DNA of 64,000 nucleotides, from positions 682,001-746,000 of the forward strand of contig CAJSYZ010000005.1 in the NCBI GenBank assembly GCA_910574455.1, given 5' to 3'. The DNA comes from Trichaptum fuscoviolaceum. Its lineage: Eukaryota > Basidiomycota > Agaricomycetes > Hymenochaetales > Trichaptaceae. Both the position numbers and the translations under genes were made by a program. This document shows positions 1 through 11,854 of the stretch, one piece after another. The notes under the pieces are model-generated. The model was not told where the DNA came from. It saw nothing but the letters and a program-made list of their open reading frames with translations, and did not search any database. The stretch's first letter is position 1; every line of letters starts with the position of its first letter.

Positions 1-95
1 CTCAACCTTCATGCACTCTGCATAAGAAGTACAACTCTCCCTTTCTTTACGGACCAACCCTTCTCCCTTTCTCGCGTGTCCTCCTCTGTCGCACA

Positions 96-1990
96 ATGGG
101 TCTAGAAATATCCGTCGGCGCTCTGCTCCTCGCGTCCTGGTTTGCGATGGCTTTGACTGGTGCATTGCTTCTGCAAACCTACATTTACTTCCGCTACAAA
201 CCTAAGGATGACAGGCCGGCATTTGGTATCTTGGTGTGGTTTGTTCTTCTCAGCTTACGATATTCTTGTAAACTAACCTCATCGTGGAGGCGGTGTTACT
301 ATGGTGAGCCAATTCTCTTCTTTTCATAAAATCACTCACGTCTAATCCATGCTGTAAGCTGCCTTGATATAACTCATGTCATATTGACTATGAATGCGCT
401 CTACACTTATCTGGTCATCGACTTCGGCAACGAAGCGGAGCTGGGACGTCTAAAACCGTAATGTCTTCTCCGTAATGTCTTGCCATTTCGATGAACTGAT
501 ACCCGCTGCATTATAGTTCCTTGGCTGTGAGTGCATATCTCCCTTCTTGTGTGCTAACTAACGTTGCGTAGCTTTCGGTTGGGCTTACTGTGAGTGCCCC
601 TTCGATTATGTTTAGACATCTTTCTAATGCGTTTTATGAATAGAAAATCATCACTTTCCTTGTGAAATCGTGAGCAAACCCAGTCACTTTTATATCCCCA
701 AAAAATGACATTTGACAGATTCTTCTGCTGGCGTATCTGGAAACGTACGTGGGTCATCTTTATGAACATGAAAGCTTGCCTGAAGAAGTTACGTAGTGTG
801 TATGTGGAAACATGTGATCGTAATCACAACCGTGCGTTTCCAAGTTCCCCTGTGAACATCCGGCTTATAATTGCGACCGTACACCGTAGTTCGCCTTACT
901 CCTGGGCGAAGTAGGTGCGTGCAAGGATATCCATGTGTTACATGTGTTAGCGAGAATGACGCTGAAGTACGGTCGATCAAGCGCTTGGAGGTGGTAAGCT
1001 ACCTTCATTTCTTTTATACTGTGTCCAGTCTAACATACATGTTTAGCCGCTATGATTAGAGGGTGAATTGTACTGTCCCATCCAAGCATTGCCCCCTCTT
1101 ACAAACATCGTAATCCTAGGATCATACTCGGTACCTTCAGCCAGTTTGTTGCGCAACTTCGAGTAAGTCTGTAAACTGTTTGGCCACTCCTTTCTTTCTG
1201 AAAGTATTTCGCTCGGCAGTGGGTTTTTACGAGTGGCGTCATCATGGGTGTAGTGAGCGACGTCCTGATTACCGCCAGCCTCTGCTACTGGCTGCAAGAG
1301 GTACATCTATCATGCAACAGATATCTAAAACCCTGCTAATACTTTTTAACAGACTCGCACTGAAGTTCCCTCGTGCGCAAAATCTGCTTCACTCATCAAC
1401 AAGAGGTCTCATGCAGCTAAAATTTAGGATGGATGATGCGATAAATAAACTGATATACTATACACTTGAAAACGGCGCTGTGACAAGGTACGCATGTCCG
1501 GGACCGTAACATGCACAGCGCGCAGTACGATACTAAAGCCATCTACCTAATTAGTGCTGTTTCTATAACAACACTGATTTGCGTATGCTACCTGTTACTT
1601 TCTTGGGCCATGACTGACACGAAGCTTTCCAGGTCTTGGCACAACCGGATGGTCTGTCCTACATAGCACTCCACTTCGTCATCAGCAAATGTGAGTAACT
1701 GGAAATCTCTGGTCATTTTGCCGATACAATAGCTGAACCCCTCTAGTATACATCAATACGTATCTCGCATCGTAAGCTTCGCATTGAAGCCCTTTTCCAG
1801 TGCTGGTGCCTACGATTACTACCACTAACCTTACGTTATGAAGGTTAAACAATAGACATAATTTCAAGACGGGTAACGTCTATATGCCCAGTACGGCTTC
1901 AAGCATGGTTTTCTCGTCTGCAGGGCCATTCTCTCGTACATCAGTGCAGGTGAGGTGCCACTTATTGGTTAACATCCGCCACGGCTTACA
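96..1990 (+). CDS. DUF6534-type multi-pass membrane protein, many short exons
   Basis: I recognise fragments of the Agaricomycete DUF6534 membrane family spread over several exons. The first exon opens with an ATG and a hydrophobic segment leading into LLQTYIYFRYKPKDDRP. Next comes a 14-nt exon at about 290-303, then one reading LDITHVILTMNALYTYLV. After that come FFCWRIWK near 720, SDVLITASLCYWLQ near 1250, INKLIYYTLENGAVTR near 1450, and GLSYIALHFVISK plus YINTYLAS near 1640-1770. This order matches the seven-helix layout known for the family, whose function is unknown. Splice phases are consistent for the first three exons; the later joins and the 3' end are approximate. Some exons in the middle would be only 10-18 nt, so part of the gene may be decayed. 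Confidence 0.55.
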
Positions 1991-2209
1991 GTAGTCAAGA
2001 CTACGCTCGTTCTTAATCCACGAATACCCTCGCAGAGCGAAGATCGTTATAGTTCATCAAATTTTCCTATTCTTTTGCAGGATCAAAAGGTGTGTACCAG
2101 AGCGTGTCTTCGTATAGGATGGTGCTGACGTTTCGTAGGATAGACACTGACAGGTTGTCGGATCAGAAAAAATAAGTCAATTTGGGACTTATCAATTGTT
2201 CATGATGTC

Positions 2210-3244
2210 CTAGTAGGCACCAATCTCAGCGCAATACGGTAAACATGGGAGAGAGAAATGATTGCAACGACGAGGGCGTTGCATCTGAATCACATTATGT
2301 TTCTCAATTAGATCGATTTTGGTAGACCATTTATAGCAGCACAGATGGCCTTGACAGTGTCCTCCTTTTGAGAAACACGCTACTTGGCACGAATGACACT
2401 TATTCTGGAACAATGCAAATGCAGGTGCTGATTGCATAAAGTCACCCTTTACTATGCTGTCTCCGCTAGGGATGCGCTCTATCTCTTCGAGAATCGCCCA
2501 TTTAAACTCTCGCCATGCAGAGCCGAACTCCAGCCACGCGCCGCACGACGATTGCCTGCAAGGAACTTCTGGAAGATTTGCGTTGAACGTGTCCGCGTCC
2601 AACATGGTCTTCAGTACCGATTTGCGTTGCCAACGATGGTTTATCAGAGCCATGAGCGATGCACCCGAGAGGCTATCTAAGGCTTGGCGATGCTTTTTGT
2701 CCTTGAAGTCAAGTGCGAGTGTGTATCGTGCAGCAAGTCGGCTCTCCTCTGTCCAACCATGTCGGCAGCTAATCGAATATACAAGTAATGATCTTCGAAG
2801 GAATCGACGACTCGTAATTTAGGCCTGGACGAGGGAGATGACCCCAGGGATTTCGTAGTTCTCCGCAGCGAACAGTAATGCGAACAGATCATCGATGGTC
2901 GCGAGAGCACAGCCGACGTCTATCCCAACGCAACAGACAATGCGCAACATGGTACCTACCACACGAGTCGGTTCTTCCTACAGGATTATTTCTTCTTCTT
3001 CTTCTTGGCCTTGCGGTAAAGGTAACATCGTTCTGAAAAAGCCGGATGCCATTCGGAGAGTGATCGAGGGCACCCTAAACAGAGCACCTTCCGCGGACGA
3101 AAGGGTGACTGCATCGTTGAACTCGAAGTCGGGCTAGAATAGGTCGACATACTCGTTTTCTTCGTGAGAGACATTTTCGGAAGGTAAATCGGATCGAGTT
3201 GGGCTTGGTGCACTGGCAGTCGAAGTCGAGACTGTCGAGCTCAT
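2210..3244 (-). pseudogene. BTB/POZ-domain protein, disabled by three in-frame stops
   Basis: Read from the ATG at 3244, one uninterrupted frame runs to the stop at 2210 with the features of the Agaricomycete BTB family. It has a BTB core (PDFEFNDAVTLSSAEGALFR, then LRMASGFFRTML), then ALLFAAENYEIPGVISLVQA, YSISCRHGW and HRQALDSLSGASLMALINHR, and a Cys-rich tail with CHSCQ. The frame never shifts, but it is broken by TAG at 3134-3136, TAG at 2978-2980 and TAA at 2819-2821. The stop spacings are 52 and 53 codons and no intron is needed to keep the frame, so these look like point mutations. Two stops sit where a C-to-T change of a glutamine codon could explain them. Introns that remove all three stops cannot be fully excluded without RNA data. 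An intact BTB gene lies at 58.4-59.4 kb. Confidence 0.7.
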
Positions 3245-6200
3245 GTTGAGTGGAAAGAAAAGCTTTAGCGTCAGCCCGTTTATGAAACATGTTGAGTAGA
3301 TTTCAAGTTCCGCTTCAAAGTTAGCTGCGCCCTCAGCGATTGAATCGATTCAACTCCTAACGTTCGCGGCCACAGGTAAAAGTCAGATGTCCTTTAGTGA
3401 TACTAGGTGAGTGGCGTCTTCAATGAAAGTATTTGCTATGGTGCTTATACGGAGCACAGCGCATAATACGTATGGTTGAAACACTTGATGGTTGCTGCAA
3501 AGTAATGGCTGTACCGTGACAGCAGGCGCCTCGGAACAACTCTAACCTATTGGATCAGACATGCTAAGTGGGTAATTGGAGCAAAAGTAATGTCTCATCT
3601 GTTCTGTTAGCTCTTAAGCTATCTTAACACATCAATTCCTAGAATCAGACTTGAGATCGACAGCGAACTCATGCTGCTTCGCGTTGCGCGTCTTTACTCA
3701 GGCTATATATCTGTCAGTAAGCCCTTCTCTTAGAGCTTCAGCAAATCTACACCGGATAAATCACTGATTTTTAAAGTTCAAGCGTAATAATGACGAACAG
3801 GTTGTGTCGGCGATGGCATCATTAAATTCAAGCGACCCTCGACACGTTGCGGAAGTCATCATTCAGTGCATAACGAAAAACATTCACAAGAGAATGACAG
3901 CGCACGACGCATTGCGGACGATATTCTGATTTGAGCATTACAAGCTGAAGGACGCCATCTCCCGGCTTATCAGTATTGCTTGCTCATGACCACCTTCCTC
4001 AGTTACCTCAACTCTGTTACCTCGGCCTTCAGCTAACCCGAGAGGAACGACATCGTGTAAGTCTTCTAATCGCATTTGTCTAAGACGATACACTCAGGTT
4101 GACATAGGTATAGTGAAGAACTTGAGCGTATTTGTTATGGGCAGTATTTGTTGATTGCCTCAAGAGGTATGTTTTGGTATGTGCTTCGTTCTGCCAACGA
4201 CGTTCACGCCATCTAGATTGGTCGACTCAAAACGATAATATCGTGAGCACTTGGTTTGGTGCTGTGAAAAGTCAGCCTACCGTCATAATAAAGCCTGATG
4301 ACTCATGCCTAAATAATATTCCCTTGGTACTGTGCTAATCACAATATCGACTGAATACCTATCTTCTATCGTTATTGCTGATGCTCTTTCTCTACAGATT
4401 TTGCACTGAAAAATAGTTTAACTTACAATGTACTGCTCTTCTAAATTCCGACAGCGATGTGAGTATTGACTATTAAGTGCCTTCAATCTGCGCTGACTAG
4501 TTGTGACGGTAAATCAACGCTTGACTTCAAGGTATTGCCCCTAGGTTCTCTGAACTTACTGGCGTATGCCAAGAACTTTAAGCATGCCGGTATAAGCAAA
4601 TTTGCGGCATGATTTGACATTCTTCTTGATTGTAGAGCCATTTCTGCGTTCACTAAGTACTAACTATTATTTTGGCGTATGTCCTTCTGGTCATGAGTCT
4701 CTTTACGACTACCAATCAATGTTCCAATCCTAACAGACGTCAGAATGGCGCTGAAATAGTGTGTAAGCTGAATTCAGTATTCCTTCATTATCCCGTCTGA
4801 CATGCAACTTTACGTAGGGTTTGCCTCAGCACTCGCTGTGCATAGTATGAAACCGTATGGAACAAGTGATCTGCTCTGTGCCGATCAAGAGCAGACCGCG
4901 TAATCGTGTTTAATCGTTTTACACTGGTGACTGGGCCGAGTTATCTCGGTCTGTGACGATCGAGCTCCCCCCTCATCTATTGCATTTGAATACTACTGAA
5001 CGGTCTTGCAGAAGTGTCTCTTCTCTTGCAGTATTGTTACGTCAACTACTATGCTAATGGCACATCTTTTCTCATGCTGGTTGGCGCCTTTCTTACAGCT
5101 CTGTTCACTGGCATTCTCCGGCAACACCGTCCTAGTCCTAGCGCTGTTATGGAAGTCCCGTACTACGCTCGGCGGTGCATGACCAAATCTTTGTAATGTA
5201 CCTCTTGCCCACTTCAGCAGCATCTTACGGAGCGGACTAGGGTAATCACCACAGCAGATTATGTACATTAAACTGGGCATGTCAGTGAGGCCACCCCAAA
5301 TTAATCCATCCACCGGCTTTGAAGAAAGGGAGGAGTGCTTCACATTACAGTGCTACGGTGACAATATACTCTGGAGGCTATGCAATATGGAAGCAAGGCG
5401 CTGGCCATCAGTAGTCGGTCTGTGCACGGCTTCGGTTAGTTTGTCGGTGACCTGGTGCCTGTCGGCGATGCGGCGACTGGAAGGCGGTGATAAGTGTCGC
5501 CGAAGATTTCACACTTTATCAAGACAAATTTGGGACTATTCAAGTGAAGGAAGCCTTCCAGTTTTAATTTCCGGTATTTCGGATCGCATTGCTATCAGTC
5601 ACCGTCGAGGTGCATGCTGAACATGCACAGGTTTCAAGTTGCAGGTGATCTTCATAGAAAGTAGAATTCGTCCCGTTTCCAAGTCATTGCTCCAGTAAGT
5701 ACAGCACATCTTGTCCAAGTACAGGAGCATGACAAACCAAATTGTACCCTTCCTCATATTATACAGTACATGCCAGCTTTCAGAGCAACATCATTTGCCA
5801 TTTGTTGTATATGTAACGTGAGCTGTATTGAGAAAGAATTGTTAGAACACAACTGAGTGGATTTGCATTCACTATGTTGTACATTGGTAGGATCGGGAAG
5901 ATCTGCGGGAAGATGTATGTAATCGAGTCCTTACACTGTGGCATATCGTGTTCAATAGTAATGGCAGTGGTCACTGGCACGTGCCAGTGCCAGTGGTAGT
6001 AGTGACAATGCATTAAGTTACCGTTTCTTCAACTTGAAACGTCACGGTGTACACATGTTAGCCTGTCAGCCTCAGGCTGTCAGTGAGAGCCGACTGCGCC
6101 GCTGGAATCCCGCCGGACGGCGAAGATCGGTGAAGGATTTCTCCGCTCTTCACTGGCACGTCCCTGAGGTTTGGAACTGACTATATAATCTGCTTTCGAG

Positions 6201-6291
6201 GGAGCCACCCCACCACATACCGCAACTCGACTCGGGCACACATTAAAGATGACTCAGTTGACGATGGCTATCCCCACCGGCAATCCTCTAG
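3245..6291. other. unassigned region of about 3 kb
   Basis: I see no gene I can defend on either strand. The longest open frames (4132-4338 plus, 4993-5343 minus, 5261-5620 plus) show no family motif and overlap each other antisense. At 3813-3929 (+) there is a short coding-like frame with DPRHVAEVIIQCITKNIHK. It stops at a TGA and then continues coding-like (FEHYKLKDAISRLISIACS) in the same frame to about 3989, which may be a relic. The right end should hold the promoter of the gene starting at 6292. Confidence 0.3.
5972..5989. repeat. perfect 18-bp palindrome
   Basis: The sequence CACTGGCACGTGCCAGTG is its own reverse complement and is flanked by further partial copies of CCAGTGG/CCACTGG. 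It lies about 300 bp upstream of the Zn2Cys6 gene. It contains a CACGTG E-box at its centre. Whether any factor binds it is unknown. Confidence 0.6.
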
Positions 6292-7225
6292 ATGTCTACT
6301 TCAGCTTCCTCAACAGACATCGTTAACTTTCTTCAGTTCTTTACTGAAGTGAATGAGTTGTTGCGACACGATATCTCTGGCGACCTCTTTAACTCCTTTG
6401 TCCTACTTTCTCGACCAGACGCTTACGCTACGGACCTTCAACGTTCACATGCGTGGTCAACGCTAGAGCATGCGGGTATCTTCGACATCATTGCAAGAAT
6501 CCGGCTTCATACTGTCAAGGACATTCAGTCCCGAGTTACATCAGTGTTCAGTACCCTCGAACAACAAGTCTCCCCGTACAACACGACAGGGCTGACATCG
6601 AGCATCCATCCTTCGACAGGAATTGAGAATGGCTTCGTACGTCTCCCATCATCTGTATTAGCGATGGAATGACTGCTGATATGTGGACAGAACAATGAGA
6701 TCTTGCCTCCCTTTGCAAGTTCCAGTGCTTTACGACTCGACAATGGCATCAAAGGTCTCCAAACTCAGACCTCTACGCCAAAGAATCGCAAGCCCTGCGA
6801 CAATTGCAAGCGAAGGCGAACTCGTGTAAGGGACACAATTGACCACCACCTCTGTCATGCTGATCATGCAAACATGTAGTGTGAGGTGAAAGTGCGAGGC
6901 CCGGGAAACTCGTGCACTTGGTGCCTTAAAAAGAATGTTGCCTGTACTAACGGTGAGGATGTAAGTTTTTCTACTAGTGCTTCCTTTGTATGATATAGGA
7001 GCTGATGAAATACATGTATAACCATAGATCTCAAGCATAGGGTCCGGGAATAGTGTTTTTCAGTCGAACTCTGCGGTGGATTACTCGGAAGGTGCACAGG
7101 GACTTTTCATCAACGAAGATATCTGGTATGAATATCCTCACTGTCTTTTCATATGCCTCCGATGCTTATTTTCCTGCTATCCGTTGAATTTTTCGTCAAT
7201 TAGGAATCGCAATCAGCAGTGGTAG
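6292..7225 (+). CDS. small Zn2Cys6 binuclear-cluster protein, about 227 aa
   Basis: Five exons fit in phase: 6292-6636, 6691-6825, 6880-6960, 7028-7125 and 7204-7225. The zinc cluster is KPCDNCKRRRTR at the end of exon 2 joined to CEVKVRGPGNSCTWCL in exon 3. This gives the spacing C-x2-C-x6-C-x10-C-x2-C-x6-C of fungal Zn(II)2Cys6 factors, which bind DNA in the nucleus. An intron splits the cluster just before the third cysteine. The cluster lies in the second half of the protein, after about 148 residues that I do not recognise. No large fungal transcription-factor domain follows, since the frame stops about 52 residues after the last cysteine. This is therefore a short relative of the usual regulators. 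Another frame starting at 6249 stops after about 25 codons. Confidence 0.7.
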
Positions 7226-7439
7226 AGATTATGAAGGCCGTGCTCCGCTCTGCTCGGATGTGCAAGAAATCTAGTTCCCTAAGATGCTGTCGTGAAGTGA
7301 AAGACTGACTGGCTGTCTTGTATAAAAGACACTTGCATCTTTCCTTCTGTTGTTGTTTCTCTCACACTTCCATTTGTCACATAGAGATCCTTGAGATCCT
7401 AAAACAAGCTTCATTATTCTGGACATGTTGGTCATACTT

Positions 7440-7930
7440 GCATACCACCTGAAACAGATCAATCGGAAGGTTAGGTCGGCGTACCCCATCCCCCAAGTCT
7501 CCTTCGCGGTCTCCTCATACACCTTGAACACATCCTTTTACGCATCCAACCCTAGCAACATCTCAATACGAGGCAGATGGACTGCTGTATCTTACACGAA
7601 GACGATGCTTTGTACCTCATTACACCTCTCCTCACCCGGTGATCTGCACACAACGGATGCGGTGGTGCTGAACTTCATTCCAAACCGTGCAGCAAGGGAG
7701 ATGATCTCTTCAACGGCCTGTTCCAGTACAGCGGCGAACTTGTTTTCCTCCTCAACAAATTTGAAGCACTTTGAGAGAGGCAAAAGCATTTCGAGATAAA
7801 TTATGAAGGGATATTGGATAACTTACAGTAAGAATGAGAGGATCGCCTACAGGTGCGAACCTATCGCCTTTACTAATCCTAGCTTGCAGTGTGAAATTGC
7901 GGACACCTACTACGAGTCTCCGATCAACGC
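7440..7930 (-). pseudogene. decayed 3' fragment of an FAD monooxygenase
   Basis: The minus strand reads FAAVLEQAVEEIISLAARF, then a stop, then DTAVHLPRIEMLLGLDA, then a stop, then KDVFKVYEETAKETWGMGY. This lines up residue by residue with the C-terminal 90 or so residues of the intact monooxygenase next door (LAAVLQQAGKDKIPLAVRAW, DEAVHLPRPEWLLGFDAEKH, YDVYEQTAKEILEKGY). The two TAA stops are at 7592-7594 and 7538-7540, in one frame. Nucleotide similarity continues to about 7930 and covers the equivalent of the neighbour's penultimate intron and part of the exon before it. The fragment is a truncated tandem duplicate and is not expected to make an enzyme. Confidence 0.75.
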
Positions 7931-8139
7931 GATGTGTATGAGCCGGAGTATCTGTTTCCGAATGATTCAGATTAGTCTTCCGAGATCAATAAAGTGTCTG
8001 TATGGGCGAGACGTCATGGTTCTACTCATTACATCGGTTTTATTCTTATTACATACGTCTAGTTCAGAAGAAACTGTGTAGCAGGGCTACTATTACAACT
8101 CACGAGCCCACGTTTATTTCAATGCATGCCCGCACAAAA

Positions 8140-9905
8140 TCAATCTGTCGGCAACGTTGGCAACTCATAACCCTTTTCTAGAATCTCCTTTGCAGTCTGC
8201 TCATACACATCGTATGCATGCTTCTCCGCGTCAAAGCCCAGTAGCCACTCAGGCCGGGGTAGATGGACCGCCTCGTCCTTCGCATTCTCGGATGCTTTGT
8301 GCCACATATCACGCGTCGTCTCACCCGTAATCTGTGCACGACGAACGCGCTGATAGCGAATCTTCTCCCAAGCCCGCACAGCAAGAGGAATTTTATCTTT
8401 ACCCGCCTGCTGCAGGACAGCCGCGAGGGTGATGCCGTCCTCGATAGCCTGCGAAGCGCCTTGAATGCTCGTACTAACGGGAGGCACATTATCAGTACGG
8501 CAAAACGACGAATGGATTCGGATGACTCACGGTAAAAATGGGTGGGCAGCATCACCAATAAGAGCAAGTCGTGCGCCTTTGCTGATCCAAGTCGGGAGTG
8601 GGTCACGGTATACGAGTTTCCAGTCGACACAGGAGGGGGCTTTCGAGAGAATGGCGGCACAGCGAGGATCCCATCCCTCCACGACCTTGAGCACATCCTC
8701 CATTTTGCCTGGGAATGACCACGATTCGTCGATGTCAGCTTGATCTCTATAATCACATCAGTTAACTGGGGTGGGAAAATATTTCATGCGGATAACCTAC
8801 TTATGAGTTATGACCCATGATAGGGCATGACCGTCCTTCGAGGAGGACACTAGTAGATGTACATCCGGACCTATACTCAATTAGACAGAAATTAAATTAT
8901 GGCTGATCGAACAACATGCCTATCCAGCCGTAGAACGCATCGCCGTTTTTGCACATATAGTCCGTCAAAGGGTCTTTGTCGATGCCTTGGGCGTATGCAT
9001 CAAACCACGCTCGGAAGATGGCATATCCAGAAGACTTGGGTTTATCGTCGTAGCCCTAAACCAGGTTTTAATGAATAAGTGCGAGATCAAATGTCCCGAA
9101 AAGACGCACCAAAACGAGTGTCCGAGCTTTGCTTCTCACACCATCGGCTCCGACAACTATGTCTGCCGATAGCCGCTCACCATTGGAGATAACGCCAGCC
9201 TCCCCCTTCTCTTCGTCTTCCCAGTACTCTGAGACATCCTGACCTAGCCTGATCTCGACGCCGACTGCTTTCGCATACTCGAAGAGTCGAGCATGCAATT
9301 CACCGCGATGTCCGTTATATGAGCGTGCACCATACAAAACGCTCGGGAGAGACTGAGATGCGATGCGTTCACCCTTCGAGTTGTGCAGATGCAATACTTC
9401 GTGATGTGTGCAAATTGCCCAAAATCTGAAACACCCGACTCAGTAACCTTTCTCAAGTTGAACCTGCAAGGCCTTACATGTCTTCCAAGCCCCATCGCGT
9501 GAATATCTTCCCCGCGTTGTTACCAAAAGAGATAATCTAAGGATTGTTGTAAGAATCCATTCGGATGGATGGAAGTTGAAGAGAGAAAGCTTACATCGCC
9601 TAAAGGTAAATGGTGCGATCAGTTAAAGCAGTCGTGGGAAAACTGTACAGCCAATCGGACTCACCAAGTATCTTGAGCTCCTTAAACTTCTCTAGCAACA
9701 ACACATCGTGCCCCTTGCGTTTAGATTCAATGGCACACGCAAGGCCTGCGAAGCCCGCGCCGACGACAATGATCTTGATGCCTGTTGAGTTAGGAGGTGC
9801 GACCTTGAGGTAACCGATACCCGGGTTCTCTGACAATGCTTTCTTTGCTGCCGTCTCGACAGCATCGTTGTGGACGCCATTGGCCCCGTTTATGGTCGCA
9901 CTCAT
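8140..9905 (-). CDS. FAD-dependent monooxygenase (salicylate/phenol hydroxylase-like), 458 aa
   Basis: Eight exons join in phase: 9905-9665, 9599-9595, 9536-9478, 9425-9110, 9055-8920, 8870-8801, 8746-8531 and 8473-8140. The protein has the three signatures of class A flavoprotein hydroxylases: the GxGxxG dinucleotide motif (VVGAGFAGLACAIE, residues about 47-60), the DG motif (VVGADGVRSKA) and the GD motif that closes the FAD site (LIGDAAHPFLPTSIQGASQ). Such enzymes hydroxylate aromatic or terpenoid substrates with NAD(P)H and O2; the substrate here cannot be told. Exon 2 is only 5 nt and completes LGD before IISFGNNAGKIF. Intron 5 begins with GC instead of GT, and no GT donor restores the frame. 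A decayed copy of its tail and a small Zn2Cys6 gene lie just downstream. Confidence 0.9.
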
Positions 9906-10332
9906 GGTGATCTGTGGTGGAAACAAGGATACGGGAGGAGAGTTGAGGATGTGAGGTATGCTTGAACATGAGTGCCGGTGAACGCAGCTTTTATTCTTAC
10001 CCCAGGTTACCCCGGATTGTCATGTGCATATCGGGTAAACGAATGATGCGACCAGAGACCGATCGTCGCATTTGTGGCCCCGTGGGGTAGTTTCGTTTCA
10101 CGGAAGAACAATTACCAGTCCAAGGTGTCAGCACAGTCGAGACGTGCCTGCTGAGCCTGATTTCACAGACACCGGCGCCCACAGAAGAAGCTACCCAACA
10201 GGTCCATCAAATAGAGAGAACATCGATAAGATAAAGTATACTCAAAATACAAGCTGTAAGCATAGATGGCATAAATCACAAAAATCAGAGATCGATGCTA
10301 TGAGCTAACCGGGTCATTTACATGATAAACAA
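9906..10332. other. intergenic, promoter of the FAD monooxygenase
   Basis: This is non-coding sequence between the start of the monooxygenase and the stop of the TMEM135-like gene, both on the minus strand. I see no recognisable element beyond ordinary AT-rich stretches. Confidence 0.4.
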
Positions 10333-11854
10333 TCACTCGTCCTTGATATTCAATCTCTGGAGTCCTGTTCCGACTAGGCCACTTATCTTCACGCCCTGCT
10401 GCTGAAGCCGGGCTAGTTGTATCCACGATAAAGCAAACATAAGCACTTCGCCGAACCTGGACAGAAATCAGTTATGTGAAAGAGATCATGAGGCGTCAGA
10501 TGCTTACGGTATAGCTAGACCACCCTCTATCTTCCATATGTTCCAGGAACACAATGTAGCAAGCCGTGCTACGTACAAAGCCAACTCTGCGCGACGCTTT
10601 GGGGGTAATAACAATATCCATAGGGATCCGACAGAGCCGTTGAGAAGCCACCTATGAGTCAAGTATTAGACGAAACACAGAACAAAAGTAACTGCATTAA
10701 TGGCCCACCTTGAGCGTGGCATGTATCCTGGAGGCAGAATTCGCTGAAGCAGGCAAGTCATTGCCCACGACGTATTGATACTAAAATGAGGATCAATTAG
10801 ATAGAATATAGTACACGTATATTCTAATTTACCTTCCAACAACGAACGCGGTACCTCGGGTTGTAGAGTTAAGCCAACCTTTCAAAACAGGCAGTGGCGT
10901 ACTAAAACATGAAAAATGAGCTTATGGTGGGAGAAGGTCCTCTTAGATGTCTCACTTCCTTAGTGCTCTCCGACGAGGAGGGGATAATATTATTGGCAAA
11001 GCAGAGAACGCGCCAACCCATTTCCCAACTCGAGGTAATTCGCTAATCCATGCTTTTGCATAATTCTTAATGCAGCTCGGTTCTTCGGGATGTAGCTTCG
11101 AGCAGATTTGATTATGGTGTCTGAACCGCTTGCTCGGAGGTCCTTCGTCCCATACGGGAAAGTCGGTATTGGCTAGGAGATCCTCAAGCTCAGCTTTCGA
11201 CATCCCGGACGGAGCATACTGTCGTGAGTGCTGGATAGTTATAAAGCACCGCATCAGGTGAAAGCAGGTCACGGATGCTCAAATCCCTACTCACAGACAG
11301 TATGATCTTCTCGTATGATGCTGGAAATGCCTTACTCCTAAACAAAAATGCCCAGAGCAGGATTGCATTCCCAAGGACATTCAATGTCCATACTGGAGGA
11401 AGTAATTGCCTTACACGTGAATTTCTTCCGCTGTGAAGGAGAGCAGCAGACGATGCGTATAGAGCAAATTGGATTCGTATGGATTTTGGAAGGAGCACCA
11501 AGAGGGGCGAAGACAATGTCTCGGCTGCACCACTTTTACCAAATCGCTTCCGAAGAGCAGCGTAGATGGGAGGCAATACAGCAGGATATAACGCAAGTTT
11601 GATTGCGGTTGCATCAATAATTGATCTTGATTTTGATCTAGACTTGTCCCTTATGTTTGTGTATTAGCTTTTGGATTCAGTGGACACATCTATGATAGCA
11701 CATGTGCTCACTTTCTTCGTCGAGCCAGAAGTACCTGACCCGTCCTAACTGACAGAATAAGCGCTAGGGCAGAAGCGAAAGTCTTTGCTGAATGGCGTGC
11801 TTGAAGCTTATGATTATGATAGTCGGGCAGTTGAGCATTATGTCCTTGTCCCAT
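10333..11854 (-). CDS. TMEM135-like multi-pass membrane protein, about 389 aa
   Basis: Seven exons join in phase: 11854-11712, 11637-11295, 11230-10956, 10901-10833, 10780-10709, 10651-10508 and 10456-10333. Recognised blocks are LLVLLPKSIRIQFALYASSA, LGNAILLWAFLFRSKAFPAS with a following loop, ICSKLHPEEPSC (a Cys-x-x-LHP-x-x-x-SC pattern), GWLNSTTRGTAFVVGS, INTSWAMTCLLQRILPPGYM and WLLNGSVGSLWILLLPPKRR. This order is what I know from fungal TMEM135-type proteins, which relate to peroxisomal and mitochondrial membrane proteins. Several hydrophobic segments support a multi-pass protein. The first exon (basic, ending LLARRRK) is chosen because its donor restores the frame; the start is less certain than the rest. 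Function in fungi is not established. Confidence 0.65.

Noticed and set aside
5261..5620. 119-codon plus-strand frame
   Set aside because: There are no motifs, no supporting exons and an antisense frame over part of it; a gene call would be guesswork.
8178..8756. 192-codon minus-strand frame
   Set aside because: It is a shifted frame through exons of the FAD monooxygenase and crosses its introns.
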